Source of the DNA: Bradyrhizobium lablabi
GTDB lineage: Bacteria > Pseudomonadota > Alphaproteobacteria > Rhizobiales > Xanthobacteraceae
NCBI RefSeq assembly: GCF_018129385.1
Contig: NZ_JAFCLN010000006.1
Location: forward strand, 62,001 to 126,000
Length of the DNA: 64,000 nucleotides
Direction of reading: 5' to 3'
Position numbers and translations under genes: made by a program. Position 1 is the first letter of the stretch. Every line of letters begins with the position of its first letter. The notes beneath the pieces were generated by a model. That model made no database searches, was not told the origin of the DNA, and saw only the letters and a list, made by a program, of their open reading frames with translations. Below are positions 9,086 to 18,527 of this stretch, piece after piece.

Positions 9086-10243
9086 CTATTTCGGCGCTTC
9101 CAGCAATCGGAACTTGCCGCCCTCGACCTTGATGAGGAATGTGGAACGCTCGTCATATCCGTTGTGGTCGGTCGGGCTCATGGTCGACAGACCGTTGTTC
9201 AGATGGACGTCCTTGCCGCGCTCGATTTCGTCGCGAAGCGCAATGCGGAATTCCGGCGTGCCGGGCTTTGCCGCCTTCAGCGCGTTCGGCGCCGCCTTCT
9301 TCAGAAGAGCGACTGCGTCCCACAGATGCGCGGCGAAGATGTTTGGCTTGCTGCCGTTGACCTTTTCGTAGGAGGAGACGAATTCCTCGCGCACCCGCCG
9401 GAACGGATTGTCGGACGGAAGGTCCTCGGCAATCGTAAAGGCTTCGCCTGTGAACACGGCGCCTTCGACCTTGGCCCCGCCGAGCTTGATGAATTCTTCC
9501 GAGGCGATGCCGTGGGTCTGGAAGATTTTCCCCGTGTATCCGCGGTCGCGCAGCGCTTCCTGCGGCAACACCGCGGGCGTGCCGGCGGAGGCGATGAACA
9601 CCGCATCCGGATTGGTCGCCAGCACCTTGAGGGCCTGGCCGGTCACGCTGGTGTCGGCGCGTGCGTAAACTTCATGGGTGGTGACGGTCAGGCCCAGAGT
9701 CGGCGCAAGCCGCGCGACTTCCTTGTAGTAGCCTTCGCCATAGCCGTCCGACACGCCGACATAGCCGAGGGTCTTCACGCCAGATTTCGCAATATGCTTG
9801 AGGATCGCGCCCGCCATCAGATCGTCATTGGGGACCACCTTGAATGCCCATTTGCGCCGGTCATCCATCGGCTGCACGATCGCGGTGGCCGCCGCCAGCG
9901 AAATGAGCGGCGTTTTCGATTCCATGGCAACGTCGAGCATCGGCATGGTCACCGGCGTCAGCGACGATCCGATCAGGATGTCGACGCCATCCTGGATGAC
10001 GAGGCGCCGGGCGTTCTGGACGCCCTTGGTGGTATCGGACTCGTCATCAAGAGAGATGTAGACGATCTTCTCGCCGCCGATTTCCTTCGGCAGGGCGGCA
10101 ATCGTCCGCAGTTGCGGCTGGCCGAGCGCGGAGCCCGGTCCGGAGCCTGATACGACGATCCCGACCTTGATGTCGGCATTCGCAGCCGAAGCCAGCAGCA
10201 GCGTGCCAGCGATGATCGAGAGCCCGGCAGCAACCAGCTTCAT
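9086..10243 (-). CDS. ABC transporter substrate-binding protein (LivJ-like, probably aromatic or branched-chain acid ligand)
   Basis: A 385-residue periplasmic binding protein of the Peripla_BP_6 type. Signal peptide MKLVAAGLSIIAGTLLLASA with cleavage near ANADI; then KVGIVVSGSGPGSALGQPQ, the ligand-pocket region SSLTPVTMPML and SLAAATAIV, and the hinge segment YVGVSDGYGEGYYKEV. Related proteins bind branched-chain amino acids, phenylpropanoids or benzoates. Being next to the CYP199A/MarR pair favours an aromatic acid, which is inference. No permease or ATPase is adjacent, so it must use components encoded elsewhere. AGGAGATATAT-type site precedes the ATG. Confidence 0.9.
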   Translation of the reverse strand: MKLVAAGLSIIAGTLLLASAANADIKVGIVVSGSGPGSALGQPQLRTIAALPKEIGGEKIVYISLDDESDTTKGVQNARRLVIQDGVDILIGSSLTPVTMPMLDVAMESKTPLISLAAATAIVQPMDDRRKWAFKVVPNDDLMAGAILKHIAKSGVKTLGYVGVSDGYGEGYYKEVARLAPTLGLTVTTHEVYARADTSVTGQALKVLATNPDAVFIASAGTPAVLPQEALRDRGYTGKIFQTHGIASEEFIKLGGAKVEGAVFTGEAFTIAEDLPSDNPFRRVREEFVSSYEKVNGSKPNIFAAHLWDAVALLKKAAPNALKAAKPGTPEFRIALRDEIERGKDVHLNNGLSTMSPTDHNGYDERSTFLIKVEGGKFRLLEAPK

Positions 10244-10334
10244 ATATCTCCTCCTACGAGATTCTTCTTTATTGGCGGCCGGAGAATTGGCGGTCCGCCT
10301 GCGTGTCCATTATCGATGCCGCCTTGCGCGGCGT

Positions 10335-10356
10335 CTGTCCCCCTAATTAGGGACAG
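10335..10356 (-). terminator. Hairpin after the RND efflux operon
   Basis: CTGTCCC (10335-10341) pairs with GGGACAG (10350-10356) around an 8-base A/T-rich loop, ten bases past the stop of the minus-strand RND gene. No clear T run follows, so it may be a weak terminator or simply a stabilising 3' hairpin. Confidence 0.4.
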
Positions 10357-10364
10357 CCGGCCAG

Positions 10365-13300
10365 CTAGGATGAGGATCGGACCGCCTTCACGTCACTCGT
10401 TGCGGCTTTCACCGTCCGCTTCCGCCCGAGGCCGCGGATGAAGGTGAAGAAGGCCGGCGTGAAGATGAGGCCGAAGCAGGTCACGCCCAGCATTCCGAAC
10501 AGCACGGCGGTCCCCAGCGATTGCCGCATTTCGGCGCCGGCGCCGGTTGCAACCGCAAGCGGGGCGACGCCCAGGATGAAGGCCAGCGACGTCATCAGGA
10601 TCGGGCGCAACCGCGTGCGCGCGGCGTGCACGGCAGCTTCGGCAAGGCTGGCGCCCTCCTCTTCCCTCTGGCGCGCGAACTCGACGATCAGGATCGCGTT
10701 CTTGGCGGCCAGGCCAACGAGAACGACGAAGCCGATCTGCGCCAGGATGTCGATCGGCATGCCGCGCGCGAGCAGCCCCGTCACGGAGGCAAGCAGGCAC
10801 ATCGGCACGATCATCACGATGGCCAGCGGCAGCGTCCAGCTTTCGTATTGCGCGACCAGCACGAGGAAGACAAAGAGCGCCGCGGCTCCGAACACCAGAA
10901 GCGTCGGCGTGCCGCGCTGCTGCTGCTGAAAGGCCAGATCGGTCCACTCGAAGGCAATGCCCTTCGGCAGCACCTCGTGTGCGAGCTCCTCCATGCGATG
11001 TAGGGCCGTGCCGGTAGCGACGCCGGGCGCCGCAACCCCTTGCAGCTCGGCCGCGGGAAAAAGATTGTAGCGCGGCACGCGATAGGGAATCGTCTTGCTC
11101 TTGAGCTGCGCCACCGTCCCGATCGGCACCATTTCGCCTGCCAGGTTGCGGGCCTTGAGGCGGGAGATGTCCTGCGCGGTGCGCCTGTAGCCGCCATCGG
11201 CCTGCACCCTCACCTGGTAGGCGCGGCCGAGATAGTTGAAGTCGTTCACATACTGCCCGCCGAGATAGACCTGGAGCGTGGCGAAGACGTCGGTCGGCGT
11301 CAGTCCCACCTTCTCGGCCTTCAACCGGTCGATATCCGCATAGACCGACGGCGAGCCCGCATTGAACAGCGTGAACACGCCGGCAAAGGCCGGATCCTTG
11401 TTGGCCGCGGCGACAAGCTCGTTTGCGGCCTTGACCAGTGCATTGGAGCCGACCCCGGCCCGGTCTTCCAGCATCATCTTGAAGCCGCCCGCGCTGCCGA
11501 GGCCCTGCACCGGCGGCGGCGGGACCGTCAGCACATAGGCGTCCTTGATGGCCGAGAGGCGGCCGCGCAAATCCGCCAGCACCGTGTTCGCGGTGACGCC
11601 CGCCTCGTCATGGTTGTAGAGCGACGGCAGTCCCGAAAAAATCGTTGCCGCGTTCGATGCCACCGTGGAGGTCATTGCATCGAGGCCGGCAAAGGGCGCG
11701 ACGTGCTCGACGCCCCTCGTTCCCAGGATGATATCGGTGCTGCGCCGGACGATGTTTTCGGTCCGATCCAGTGCCGCGCCGGGCGGCAGTTGAATGACGT
11801 TGATCAGGTAGCCCTGATCCTGTTCGGGAATGAAGCCGATCGGCGTCTTGTAGAACTCGAACCCGGCAACGGCGATCAGCCCGACATAGACCACCAGCAT
11901 GATGGTGCCGGCGCGCACGAGCCGCCGCGTCAGGGTGCCATAGCCGAAGGAGAGCCACTCAAAGCCGCGATTGAAGCGGTCGAATATGCCGTACAGCAGG
12001 CGCCGCAAGCGGCCGGCATGCGCCGCGTCATACGCGGAATGCGGCTTGAACAGCACGGCGCAGAGTGCCGGGCTGAGCGTCAGCGAAACGAAGCACGAGA
12101 TGACGGTGGAAGCGGCGATCGTCACCGCAAACTGGCGGAAGAACAGTCCGGAAATGCCTGAGATGAACGCCGACGGCACGAACACAGCGCAAAGCGTCAG
12201 CGCGATCGCGATCAACGCGCCGCCGACCTCGTCCATCGTCCGGTGGGCCGCCTCCACGGGCGACATGCCCTGGTGCATGTTGCGCTCGACGTTCTCGACC
12301 ACGACGATCGCGTCGTCGACCACGATGCCGACGGCCAGCACAAGGCCGAACAGCGACAGGTTGTTGAGCGATATGCCTGCCGCCGCCAGGATCGTGAAGG
12401 TCCCGATCAGCGAGACCGGGATCGCGATGACCGGAATGATCGACGCCCGCCAGTTCTGAAGGAACAGGAACACGACGCCGACCACCAGCAGGATGGCCAC
12501 GAAGATGGTGACGATGACTTCCTTGATGGACTTCGAGATGAATACGGTCGGGTCATAGATGACGGTCGAGCTGACGCCGGGCGGAAAGTCCTTTTTGAGC
12601 TCGTTCAGCGACCCCAGCACCTCCTGGTCGACGGCGAGTGAGTTGGCGCCGGGCTCGGCATAGATCAGCAGTACCGTCGCATTGCTGCGGTCCTTGTAGG
12701 CGGTGCTGCCGTAGTCGGCGGCGCCGACCTCGACCCGGCCGATGTCGCGGATTCGAGTCACATGTCCGTTGTTATCGGATTTGACGATGATGTCGGCAAA
12801 CTGCTCGGGCGTGGCAAGGCGCCCGAGCGCTTCGATGTTGATCTGATAGGCTTCGCGGCTCGGGATCGGCGGCTGGTTCAGAATGCCGGCCGACACCTGA
12901 AGGTTCTGCGCGCGCAACGCCGCGAGCACGTCGCCGGCGCTGAGATCGTAGGCGGCGGCCTTGTCCGGGTCGAGCCAGATGCGCATCGCATATTCACGGC
13001 CGCCCTGGAATGTCACGTCGCCGACGCCGGGCAGGCGGGCCAGCACGTCCTTGATGTGAAGCGTCGCGTAGTTCGAGAGATAAAGCGTGTCGCGCGACTT
13101 GTCCGGCGAGTAAAGGTGAATGGCGAGCAGGATGCTCGGGATCGACTTGCGGACCTGCACGCCGAGACGCTGTACGTCGTCGGGCAGGCGCGACAGCGCA
13201 TCCTGCACCCGGTTTTGCGTCAGCATCTGCGCGACGTTGAGATCGGTGCCGATCCGGAACGTCACCGTGATCGTAAGATTGCCGTCGCCCGTCGACTGGC

Positions 13301-13544
13301 TGTTCATGTACAGCATGTTTTCGACGCCGTTGATCTGCTGCTCGAGCGGCGTTGCGACCGTACGGGCGACGGTGTCGGCGGATGCGCCGGGATAGGACGC
13401 AGTGACCTGCACGGTCGGCGGGACGATTTCCGGGTACTGGGCCACGGGCAGGATCACGAATGCGCCGAGGCCGAAGGCCATTATCGCGATGCTGAGCACG
13501 GTCGCGAAGCGAGGACGATCGATGAAGAAGTGAGCCAGACGCAT
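10365..13544 (-). CDS. RND multidrug efflux permease, HAE1 (AcrB) family
   Basis: A 1059-residue inner-membrane pump. It begins FFIDRPRFATVLSIA (TM1), has the large periplasmic loops, and in TM4 the proton-relay motif LAVGIVVDDAIVVVENVER with paired Asp, plus the second-half repeat FVVLVGLAAKNAILIVEF. Length and layout match AcrB/MexB-type pumps exporting hydrophobic drugs or metabolites. The adaptor gene lies 14 bases upstream. No outer-membrane factor follows, so it probably uses a TolC-like channel encoded elsewhere. Conserved 12-TM topology is expected from the family and was not computed. Confidence 0.95.
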   Translation of the reverse strand: MRLAHFFIDRPRFATVLSIAIMAFGLGAFVILPVAQYPEIVPPTVQVTASYPGASADTVARTVATPLEQQINGVENMLYMNSQSTGDGNLTITVTFRIGTDLNVAQMLTQNRVQDALSRLPDDVQRLGVQVRKSIPSILLAIHLYSPDKSRDTLYLSNYATLHIKDVLARLPGVGDVTFQGGREYAMRIWLDPDKAAAYDLSAGDVLAALRAQNLQVSAGILNQPPIPSREAYQINIEALGRLATPEQFADIIVKSDNNGHVTRIRDIGRVEVGAADYGSTAYKDRSNATVLLIYAEPGANSLAVDQEVLGSLNELKKDFPPGVSSTVIYDPTVFISKSIKEVIVTIFVAILLVVGVVFLFLQNWRASIIPVIAIPVSLIGTFTILAAAGISLNNLSLFGLVLAVGIVVDDAIVVVENVERNMHQGMSPVEAAHRTMDEVGGALIAIALTLCAVFVPSAFISGISGLFFRQFAVTIAASTVISCFVSLTLSPALCAVLFKPHSAYDAAHAGRLRRLLYGIFDRFNRGFEWLSFGYGTLTRRLVRAGTIMLVVYVGLIAVAGFEFYKTPIGFIPEQDQGYLINVIQLPPGAALDRTENIVRRSTDIILGTRGVEHVAPFAGLDAMTSTVASNAATIFSGLPSLYNHDEAGVTANTVLADLRGRLSAIKDAYVLTVPPPPVQGLGSAGGFKMMLEDRAGVGSNALVKAANELVAAANKDPAFAGVFTLFNAGSPSVYADIDRLKAEKVGLTPTDVFATLQVYLGGQYVNDFNYLGRAYQVRVQADGGYRRTAQDISRLKARNLAGEMVPIGTVAQLKSKTIPYRVPRYNLFPAAELQGVAAPGVATGTALHRMEELAHEVLPKGIAFEWTDLAFQQQQRGTPTLLVFGAAALFVFLVLVAQYESWTLPLAIVMIVPMCLLASVTGLLARGMPIDILAQIGFVVLVGLAAKNAILIVEFARQREEEGASLAEAAVHAARTRLRPILMTSLAFILGVAPLAVATGAGAEMRQSLGTAVLFGMLGVTCFGLIFTPAFFTFIRGLGRKRTVKAATSDVKAVRSSS

Positions 13545-13558
13545 GTCGTTGCCCCCCG

Positions 13559-14791
13559 CTAACCGGCGCCTGCGGCCGCAGCGTAGCGGATGGAGCCGTT
13601 CTGGGGCGCGACCTTCGTGCCGGGCACCGCATGCGGAATGCCCTCGATGATCACCCGGTCGGTCGGCGCAAGCCCGGACCGGATCACGCGCAGCCCGCCC
13701 TGGAGATCGCCGACCTCGACCGGCTTGGGCACCACCGTGTTGTCGGGCCCGACGCTCATGACGACGTGCTGCGCCTGGTCGGGAAGCACGGCCTCGTCCG
13801 GCACCAGCAGGGCTTGCACCGGCGCTCCCGCGAGCAGCCGCACGCGGGCAAACTCACCCGGCGTCAGAAGGTTATCATGATTGGTAACGGTGGCGCGGGC
13901 GTGGATGGTGCCGCTCGAACGGTTGAGCGCATTGTCGACGAAATCGAGCGTGCCGCGCCGGACAAAGCTTGTCTCGTCGCTGAGCGCGATTTCCACCTTG
14001 TCCGGGGCGCCGCCCTTTGTGCGCGCCCGATCCCGGGAATAGACCAGAAAGTCGGACTCGCTCATGTCGAAATCCAGCCAGATCGGATCGAGCGAGACCA
14101 TGGTGGCGAGCAGGGTCGTCGGCGAAGTCCCGGCGCGGCTGCCGGCGATCAGATTGCCGGCCGAGACCAGATGCGTGCCAATGCGCCCGGTGAACGGCGC
14201 GACGATCCGGCAATGCTCGAGATCGAACTCGGCGTCGCGGATCTGCGCCTTCGCATCGTCCACGGAGGCCAGCGCGCTGCGCTGATCCGCCGTGCGCTGG
14301 TCCACATTCTCTATCGTTCCGAACGCCTTCGCCGCCAGCACCTGGGCACGATGGAGTTCCGCCGCGGCGAGCGCAACGCGCGCCTGTGCCGTCTCGAGCG
14401 CAGCGTTGGCCTGCGCCAGCCTGATCTCGAACGGCCGCGGATCGATGGTGAACAGCAGATCGCCCTTTTTGACGATATCCCCGTCCTTGAAATAGACGCC
14501 CGTCAGCGTACCGCCGACCTGTGCGCGAAGCTCGACCCGCTCGATCGCGGAAAACTGGCCGAGGAAACCCAACCGCGAATTGACCGTCCGCGCCAGCGGC
14601 GTGCTCACCACGACTTGTGCAGGCGGCGGTGCGGCAGGCGCGGGTGCCGTTGCATGGCTCGAATAGACGAACCTTGCCGCGACCGTAGCAATGGCCAGCG
14701 TCGCAATCGTGCCCGCCAACAATGTACGTTTCCTGAGGTGTTTGCGTGTCATCATCGCTTCCCCCGCAGACTGCTCTTCGATGTCGCTCAC
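13559..14791 (-). CDS. RND periplasmic adaptor (membrane fusion protein)
   Basis: A 410-residue HlyD/AcrA-like protein. An N-terminal membrane or signal segment (RTLLAGTIATLAIATVAA) precedes a barrel-sandwich hybrid (LRAQVGGTLTGVYFKDGDIVKKGDLLFTIDPRPF region), an alpha-hairpin (QANAALETAQARVALAAAELHRA) and the return lipoyl half (VAPFTGRIG). It bridges the pump to an outer-membrane channel. The ATG at 14791 overlaps the stop of the methylglyoxal synthase gene by four bases, so the two are likely translationally coupled. Confidence 0.93.
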   Translation of the reverse strand: MSDIEEQSAGEAMMTRKHLRKRTLLAGTIATLAIATVAARFVYSSHATAPAPAAPPPAQVVVSTPLARTVNSRLGFLGQFSAIERVELRAQVGGTLTGVYFKDGDIVKKGDLLFTIDPRPFEIRLAQANAALETAQARVALAAAELHRAQVLAAKAFGTIENVDQRTADQRSALASVDDAKAQIRDAEFDLEHCRIVAPFTGRIGTHLVSAGNLIAGSRAGTSPTTLLATMVSLDPIWLDFDMSESDFLVYSRDRARTKGGAPDKVEIALSDETSFVRRGTLDFVDNALNRSSGTIHARATVTNHDNLLTPGEFARVRLLAGAPVQALLVPDEAVLPDQAQHVVMSVGPDNTVVPKPVEVGDLQGGLRVIRSGLAPTDRVIIEGIPHAVPGTKVAPQNGSIRYAAAAGAG

Positions 14792-15345
14792 GCGAACTCC
14801 TCGTTTTCTGCCAACTGGTGCGGCCTCAGGTCGTGTCTTTGCCTCCGATTTTCAACAACACATTCTGGTGAAGGCCTGGAACGCGCGCCGACGGACGGAC
14901 GCGCGCCGCGTCTCGCGCAAGCGGGCACGAGGCGTTCGTAGTCCGACGACATCAGTGGCGACGAGATAATGAAGTCGGCGGAAGCGCGATTGCATGCGAC
15001 CGGCACGTTCCAGACCACGACGATGCGGAGCAGCGCTTTCACATCGGCATCGTGCGGATGTGATCGCAGAGGATCCGAAAAGAAGATCACGAAATTGATC
15101 TCGCCTTCCGTGATTCGTGATCCAATCTGCTGGTCGCCTCCCAGAGGACCGCTCTCCAGCAACGTCACCTTCAGCCCGAGCCGGCTCTGGAGAAGCCTGC
15201 CTGTCGTTCTCGTGGAATAGAGCGAATGCCCGGCCAGCAATTTGGAATTGGACCGCGCCCACTCGACAAGCTCTTCCTTCTTGTTGTCGTGGGCGACCAG
15301 GGCAATGCTCTTCCTGCTCGCCATCGCAATGGTCTTTTGCATCAT
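14788..15345 (-). CDS. mgsA: Methylglyoxal synthase with C-terminal extension
   Basis: A 185-residue protein converting dihydroxyacetone phosphate to methylglyoxal and phosphate. With the start at 15345 its numbering matches remembered E. coli MgsA: His19 (ALVAHD), Asp71 (GPLGGDQQ), His98 and Asp101 (HPHDADVKALL) are all present, as is SADFIISSP. One change is Arg46 in the phosphate-binding STRTTG stretch where E. coli has Gly. After DYERLVPA, roughly where E. coli MgsA ends, an Arg-rich tail of about 35 residues continues to the adaptor start; it may be a frame-read-through tail. The operon partner genes are an RND pump and a methyltransferase, an unusual setting. Confidence 0.88.
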   Translation of the reverse strand: MMQKTIAMASRKSIALVAHDNKKEELVEWARSNSKLLAGHSLYSTRTTGRLLQSRLGLKVTLLESGPLGGDQQIGSRITEGEINFVIFFSDPLRSHPHDADVKALLRIVVVWNVPVACNRASADFIISSPLMSSDYERLVPACARRGARPSVGARSRPSPECVVENRRQRHDLRPHQLAENEEFA

Positions 15346-15421
15346 TTTTCTCCGGTCAAACATTCGGCAATCCGCGCCAGGCCACAAACGTTTCAGCGCT
15401 CCACATCTCTCCGATCGCCGG

Positions 15422-15955
15422 TCACGACAATCGCGAGCCGAATCGATGGAGGATGGAATCGACATCTCCCGCCGGCTTGCCCAACACGAGCAATATCCCT
15501 CCAGGACGGACGCAATCTGAGAGCCGCAGGAAGGTGACGCGTTTGACCTGACGCAAAAGCGGCAACCGAACAACGGCGGCATCGAATCGCCCATGGGGGA
15601 CGAAGGCGGTGGGATCGGCGGTGACAAACCGCGTCCAGTAACAACAGCCGGCTAGTGTTGCGCGCCTTTCGGCTGCGTCGACGGCTTCCGCCGATCGGTC
15701 GACACCGACAACCAGGCCGCAATACCCGGTCAGCCTGGCGATCAGGAGAGACGCCTCGCCCGTTCCGCACTGGAGATCGAGCACCCGCATGCTGCGTTTG
15801 ATGCCGGACCGCCTGAGGGCGTCTTCGGTAAGGTCCGGCACAGAGACGATCCGAAGTCCCGGAGGGCTCGCTTCATCTCCGGAATCACCCGGTTCGGAGA
15901 GAGAAGCATCCGATGTTGTTACGTGCCTACTGAGCTTTTTTGCGCGTTCACGCAT
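15422..15955 (-). CDS. Class I SAM-dependent methyltransferase
   Basis: A 177-residue protein with a Rossmann-type methyltransferase core: motif I VLDLQCGTGEASLLIA, the acidic end of strand 2 (VVGVDRSAEAVDAAERRA), motif post-I region FVTADPTAF and CVRPGGILLVLGKP. It is shorter than typical family members and lacks a recognisable substrate domain after the core, so it may be a compact enzyme or C-terminally reduced. The ATG at 15955 is preferred to an upstream TTG at 15991. It is the first gene of the probable methyltransferase-mgsA-adaptor-pump operon. Substrate unknown. Confidence 0.75.
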   Translation of the reverse strand: MRERAKKLSRHVTTSDASLSEPGDSGDEASPPGLRIVSVPDLTEDALRRSGIKRSMRVLDLQCGTGEASLLIARLTGYCGLVVGVDRSAEAVDAAERRATLAGCCYWTRFVTADPTAFVPHGRFDAAVVRLPLLRQVKRVTFLRLSDCVRPGGILLVLGKPAGDVDSILHRFGSRLS

Positions 15956-16415
15956 TGGTTGATCACCCAAACTGAAAGACCTGCAACGCAAGGCATCGCC
16001 GATTGCCTGGGTGAAGATTAAAGATCGGCAAGGAAATGGATTGGAGAAATCGGACAGGACTTTCGCTTCAGCGCGTCGAGCACACGACTGTTACTGCGAT
16101 CACGCGAAAACGAGCGATTGTCGTGCGTTCAGGAAATTCGCAACTCGCCAACGATATAGAAAGGGCAGCGCCCGGCGTCGTGCCGACGGCAGCCTTCATG
16201 GGAGTTCGAATAGTTCGACGATCACGTTGTCGGGTCTTCACGAGGCAAGCGTCATCGACCTCGCACACTCACGGTCACAGCTATGGGAGCGCACCCTTGA
16301 CGGCCGCGGATCGAAGCCCACGTCGAAACGCCAACGGCGCCAGACGATAGCCGGGCTACGGCTGGATCGTCTGCTATCGGCATTGCAAACAGGACGGACA
16401 AACAGGACGGACAAG
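15956..16415. other. Intergenic region between divergent methyltransferase and AraC genes
   Basis: About 460 bases with only Arg/Ser-rich open frames that look non-coding; the plus frame joined to the AraC gene extends to 16011 but its composition is unlike protein. Both divergent promoters should lie here. No operator palindrome or riboswitch was identified. Confidence 0.5.
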
Positions 16416-17330
16416 ATGTCACTGCTGATCTCGGCTGGAGAGAACGGAAGCGCCGCCGCCATTCGTCTGTGCCGGCCGGTCAACATCTGTCAGGACTTTC
16501 CGATGCTCACCGGCTTCGTTGAGGAGATCCTGGATTGGGATGTCCCCGATGCGGATATGGCCCGATCGCTTGCGATCAAGGTGCTGCCCAGCACGACACC
16601 TTGCCTGATCGTTCAGTACCGGGAATCCATGCGCTCGTCGCGCAGATACCTCGACACGAACCTTCAGCACAGGCGATACCACAGCATCGTAACAAGGCTC
16701 GATACCGGCGTTGCCACGATACGCCCTCCCGGTCCGCTCGGCGCAATTATCGTGCGGTTCAAGCCGGAAGCCAGCGCACGCTTCTTCGCCGAGCCGTTGC
16801 GATATTTTTCAGATACCAAAGTCGACCTCGGCGATGTTTTCGACGGTCACGAAGTCGGACTTCTTGAAGAGACCGTCGCGGAGGCGCCGACCAGCTCCGC
16901 GCGAGTGGCGGCAGTGGCACAGTTCTTGTGCGCCCAGATGTGTGAGTGCGAAGCCGATCCCATGATTTACCGCGCCGCAGCCTGTTTGCGGAACAACCCT
17001 TCGATACGCGTTCACCGGCTTGCCGCGGACCTGGACGTGAGCGAGCGGCATCTGTTGCGCAGGTTTCGCGGCGCGTTTGGGGTAACGCCGAAGCAATTCG
17101 CGCGCTGTGTGAGAATCGAAAAGGTGCTGGTCGAGCGGGCGCAGGGAGCGGCCTGGGCCGATATTGCCTACAGGTGCGGCTTTTCCGATCAGGCCCACAT
17201 GATAAATGATTTCAACACCGTCGTCGGATTTCCGCCCGAACGCGCGCTGCTGCCGCCATCGGTGGAACAAGGCTTGACGGCAGGCGGACCCGGCGGCGTT
17301 CCGATCGCCCGCGAATATTTCTACTGGTGA
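16416..17330 (+). CDS. AraC family transcriptional regulator
   Basis: A 304-residue protein with a C-terminal double helix-turn-helix (VHRLAADLDVSERHLLRRF and WADIAYRCGFSDQAHMINDF, then VVGFPPERALL). The N-terminal region looks like the ligand-domain type common in AraC proteins of this class (CLIVQYRESMRSSRRY, PGPLGAIIVRFKPEAS, FFAEPLRYFSDTKVDL). The ATG at 16416 is chosen because the residues upstream of it are not protein-like. It lies 261 bases ahead of the DUF427/MOSC operon on the same strand and 460 bases from the divergent methyltransferase-RND operon; either could be its target. Confidence 0.85.
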   Translation: MSLLISAGENGSAAAIRLCRPVNICQDFPMLTGFVEEILDWDVPDADMARSLAIKVLPSTTPCLIVQYRESMRSSRRYLDTNLQHRRYHSIVTRLDTGVATIRPPGPLGAIIVRFKPEASARFFAEPLRYFSDTKVDLGDVFDGHEVGLLEETVAEAPTSSARVAAVAQFLCAQMCECEADPMIYRAAACLRNNPSIRVHRLAADLDVSERHLLRRFRGAFGVTPKQFARCVRIEKVLVERAQGAAWADIAYRCGFSDQAHMINDFNTVVGFPPERALLPPSVEQGLTAGGPGGVPIAREYFYW

Positions 17331-17591
17331 GGCGACGAGCTGCCGTTCCTCCTTCGATCGTGAGCCGATAGCCCGATTGGCGCACCGTTGTCGTCGGCGG
17401 AACTGCGCGTTTTGCAAAAAAACAGCAGGATGGTGCAAGCCCGAACGGTGACGTTGAGGGTACTTCGACCCTGAAGGCTGCGAAGAAATTCGCACGCCCG
17501 TGTAACGAAGTCATCCCGAGTAACGAATAAGCGGATGGAATCCATCCGGACTCCATATACGCCAGATCAGCAACACACTCGTGAGGACCGC

Positions 17592-18491
17592 ATGGGACTT
17601 TCCTGGCAACAAGGTCCGCTCTCGACCGCAGCATTCGGCCGGTTCCTCGTGCCCCAACCGCTCCCCGAGAGACTGTTGTATGTCGAGCGGTTGCGCCGGC
17701 GCATGCGTGTGCGCTTCGGCGGAAGGTGGATCGCCGACAGCGAGCAGGCTCTGCTGCTGTTCGAGCCGGGCCGCTATCCAGTCGCCTATTTTCCGGAGGC
17801 CGACGTTTCTCCTGACGTCCTGGAACGGATCGAGCAAACGACCCAACATCCCGATCTCGGGCTCACGTCCTGGTACAGCGTCCGGGCGGACGCGCAGCAC
17901 ATTGCGCCGCGGGGCGCATGGCAGCATACGGACCTGCCCGCTTATGCGGGCGAACTGCGGGCACGCGTCGCGTTCGCCTGGCGAGCCATGGATGCCTTCT
18001 ACGAAGAGGATGAACGAATCCTCGGCCACGCCGCCGACCCCTACCACCGCATCGACATTCGCCGGACCTCCCGCAACCTCGTGGTCCAGTATCAGAAGCG
18101 GATCATCGCCGACACGAAGCGCCCCCTGGTGCTCTACGAGTCCGGCTTTGCGCCGCGCTGGTACGTTCCACGCGGCGACATCGACGAGTCGGCCCTCACA
18201 CCGGTAAAGCTTCAGACGTTCTGCCCCTACAAGGGACTTTGCAGCTACTACTCGATCGATGACGCGCGTCAGGCGGCCTGGTTTTATCCCGACGCCTATC
18301 CCGAGGTCCGCGGCATCTCCAACCTGGTGTCGTTCGAACCGGATATCGTCTCGGTATTTCTCGACGGCGCGCAGCTTCGCCTTGAGCCGGGCCAGACGGT
18401 GGTGCCGCACGGCCCCGATCGCAATCTCGACGTCGCCGAGATCGCCCACGAGCAAGCCGCCGCCGGCGGGCCAGCGGCGGCTGCCGGCTAG
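17592..18491 (+). CDS. DUF427 domain protein (two tandem DUF427 domains)
   Basis: A 299-residue protein made of two DUF427 units. The first covers about residues 30-130 (RRRMRVRFGGRWIADSEQALLLFE, LTSWYSVRA), the second about 155-270 (DPYHRIDIRRTSRNLVVQYQ, TFCPYKGLCSYYSI, AAWFYPDAYPEVRGI). The Cys/Tyr-containing CPYKGxxSYYS element is the family hallmark. The biochemical role of DUF427 is unknown. GTGAGGA precedes the ATG at 17592; a frame-open ATG at 17535 lacks a site. It leads an operon with a MOSC/ferredoxin-reductase fusion 36 bases downstream and a VOC protein. Confidence 0.9.
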   Translation: MGLSWQQGPLSTAAFGRFLVPQPLPERLLYVERLRRRMRVRFGGRWIADSEQALLLFEPGRYPVAYFPEADVSPDVLERIEQTTQHPDLGLTSWYSVRADAQHIAPRGAWQHTDLPAYAGELRARVAFAWRAMDAFYEEDERILGHAADPYHRIDIRRTSRNLVVQYQKRIIADTKRPLVLYESGFAPRWYVPRGDIDESALTPVKLQTFCPYKGLCSYYSIDDARQAAWFYPDAYPEVRGISNLVSFEPDIVSVFLDGAQLRLEPGQTVVPHGPDRNLDVAEIAHEQAAAGGPAAAAG

Positions 18492-18527
18492 CGGGACTTG
18501 CGCCCATCACATTACTGTGGAGCGGAT

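Noticed and set aside
11040..12161. 373-codon plus-strand frame inside the RND permease gene
   Set aside because: Shadow frame of a full-length, well-conserved RND gene.
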